Notes under the pieces: generated by a model | Database searches by the model: none | What the model was told of the DNA's origin: nothing | The model's input: only the letters and a program-made list of their open reading frames with translations | Made by a program: the position numbers and the translations under genes | Shown here: piece after piece, positions 54,913 through 55,136 of the stretch | How positions within the stretch are numbered: position 1 is the first letter of the stretch | How the letters are laid out: each line of letters begins with the position of its first letter | NCBI GenBank assembly: GCA_947629525.1 | Contig: CANREB010000013.1 | Location: 1-55,136 of the forward strand | Direction of reading: 5' to 3' | DNA length: 55,136 bases | DNA from: an uncultured Lachnospiraceae bacterium | GTDB taxonomy: Bacteria > Bacillota > Clostridia > Lachnospirales > Lachnospiraceae

Positions 54913-55136
54913 TTATCTATTTCCCCGTCTGTTCCCGTAATAATAAATTACCAACACAAAAATAAAGGAAATAATTTGCGCAACCATAACCCGGACAATT
55001 TGTAATTCGTCTGCGCCTTTTAGTGAAACGACATGCAGCATGTTGGTAGCAACAGTATTATTAAATGAAAAGCCTAATCCCCCAGCTATGCTGGGGAGAA
55101 TAGGGTAGTTGGAAACGGTGAGGATATCAATAAAAA
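54913..55136 (-). CDS. Partial integral membrane protein (C-terminal end)
   Basis: An open frame enters from the right edge and ends at TAA (54915-54913), leaving about 74 residues. The visible part includes SNYPILPSIAGGLGFSFNNT, then VATNMLHVVSLKGADELQIVRVMVAQ and a final helix IISFIFVLVIYYYG with the tail NRRGNR. It looks like the last two helices of a transporter; I cannot name the family from this piece. Confidence 0.5.
   Translation of the reverse strand, partial: FIDILTVSNYPILPSIAGGLGFSFNNTVATNMLHVVSLKGADELQIVRVMVAQIISFIFVLVIYYYGNRRGNR

Overview
This window is a chromosomal replication-origin region from a low-GC Gram-positive anaerobe, most likely a clostridium of the family Lachnospiraceae. 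The evidence is the gene order dnaA-dnaN-rlbA-recF-gyrB-gyrA on the minus strand, facing rpmH-rnpA-yidD-yidC-jag ... mnmE-mnmG-rsmG ... parA-parB on the plus strand, together with Clostridia-type companions (DUF4446, DUF3881, an HD-GYP protein before serS) and a GyrA of Lachnospiraceae type. No species is claimed.

Layout. 1-8.4 kb: accessory genes. These are a partial hypothetical gene, a fragment of an Rpn-type nuclease, a candidate structured RNA, a BceAB-like ABC transporter, cardiolipin synthase, a possible PD-(D/E)XK protein, and small housekeeping genes (SRPBCC, zinc ribbon, Nudix). 8.4-10.2 kb: a FIST-GGDEF diguanylate cyclase. 10.3-18.8 kb: gyrA, gyrB, recF, rlbA, dnaN, dnaA. 18.8-19.2 kb: oriC with at least five good DnaA boxes; two more boxes lie between dnaA and dnaN. 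19.3-22.2 kb: rpmH to jag. 22.2-27.8 kb: an inserted accessory island (below). 27.8-40.5 kb: mnmE, an Rpn nuclease, mnmG, rsmG, a small two-component system, two perfect parS sites, parA, parB, DUF4446, HD-GYP, serS, DUF3881 and tRNA-Arg(CCT). 40.5-55.1 kb: viroplasmin-type RNase H, an MMPL transporter with a 1513-residue surface protein under a divergent TetR regulator, a DEDDh exonuclease, a D,D-carboxypeptidase, trmB, an AraC regulator, a holin-like small toxin candidate and a partial membrane protein.

The main discovery candidate is the island between jag and mnmE, two genes that are normally adjacent. On the minus strand it encodes a 30-residue peptide with a strong ribosome binding site. 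The peptide ends in IEINVNININIKC, so Asn occupies every second position and an N-x-x-C motif closes the chain. Next come a terminator-like hairpin, a radical SAM/SPASM enzyme with an N-terminal domain of the size of a RiPP recognition element, and an ABC exporter. Divergently, two paralogous 315-residue HTH-TPR regulators (Rgg/PlcR type) are followed by nearly identical 116-bp palindromic repeats. The peptide promoter and the exporter promoter share the box GATATGTTTTC exactly 21 nt upstream of a -10 hexamer. Together these read as a peptide-regulated RaS-RiPP system with an unusual alternating Ile/Asn core. Whether the class is new cannot be decided without searches.

Replication orientation: most core genes are co-directional with forks leaving oriC. 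The RiPP operon, the MMPL/surface operon, the D,D-carboxypeptidase and the BceAB-like pair are head-on, consistent with accessory status.
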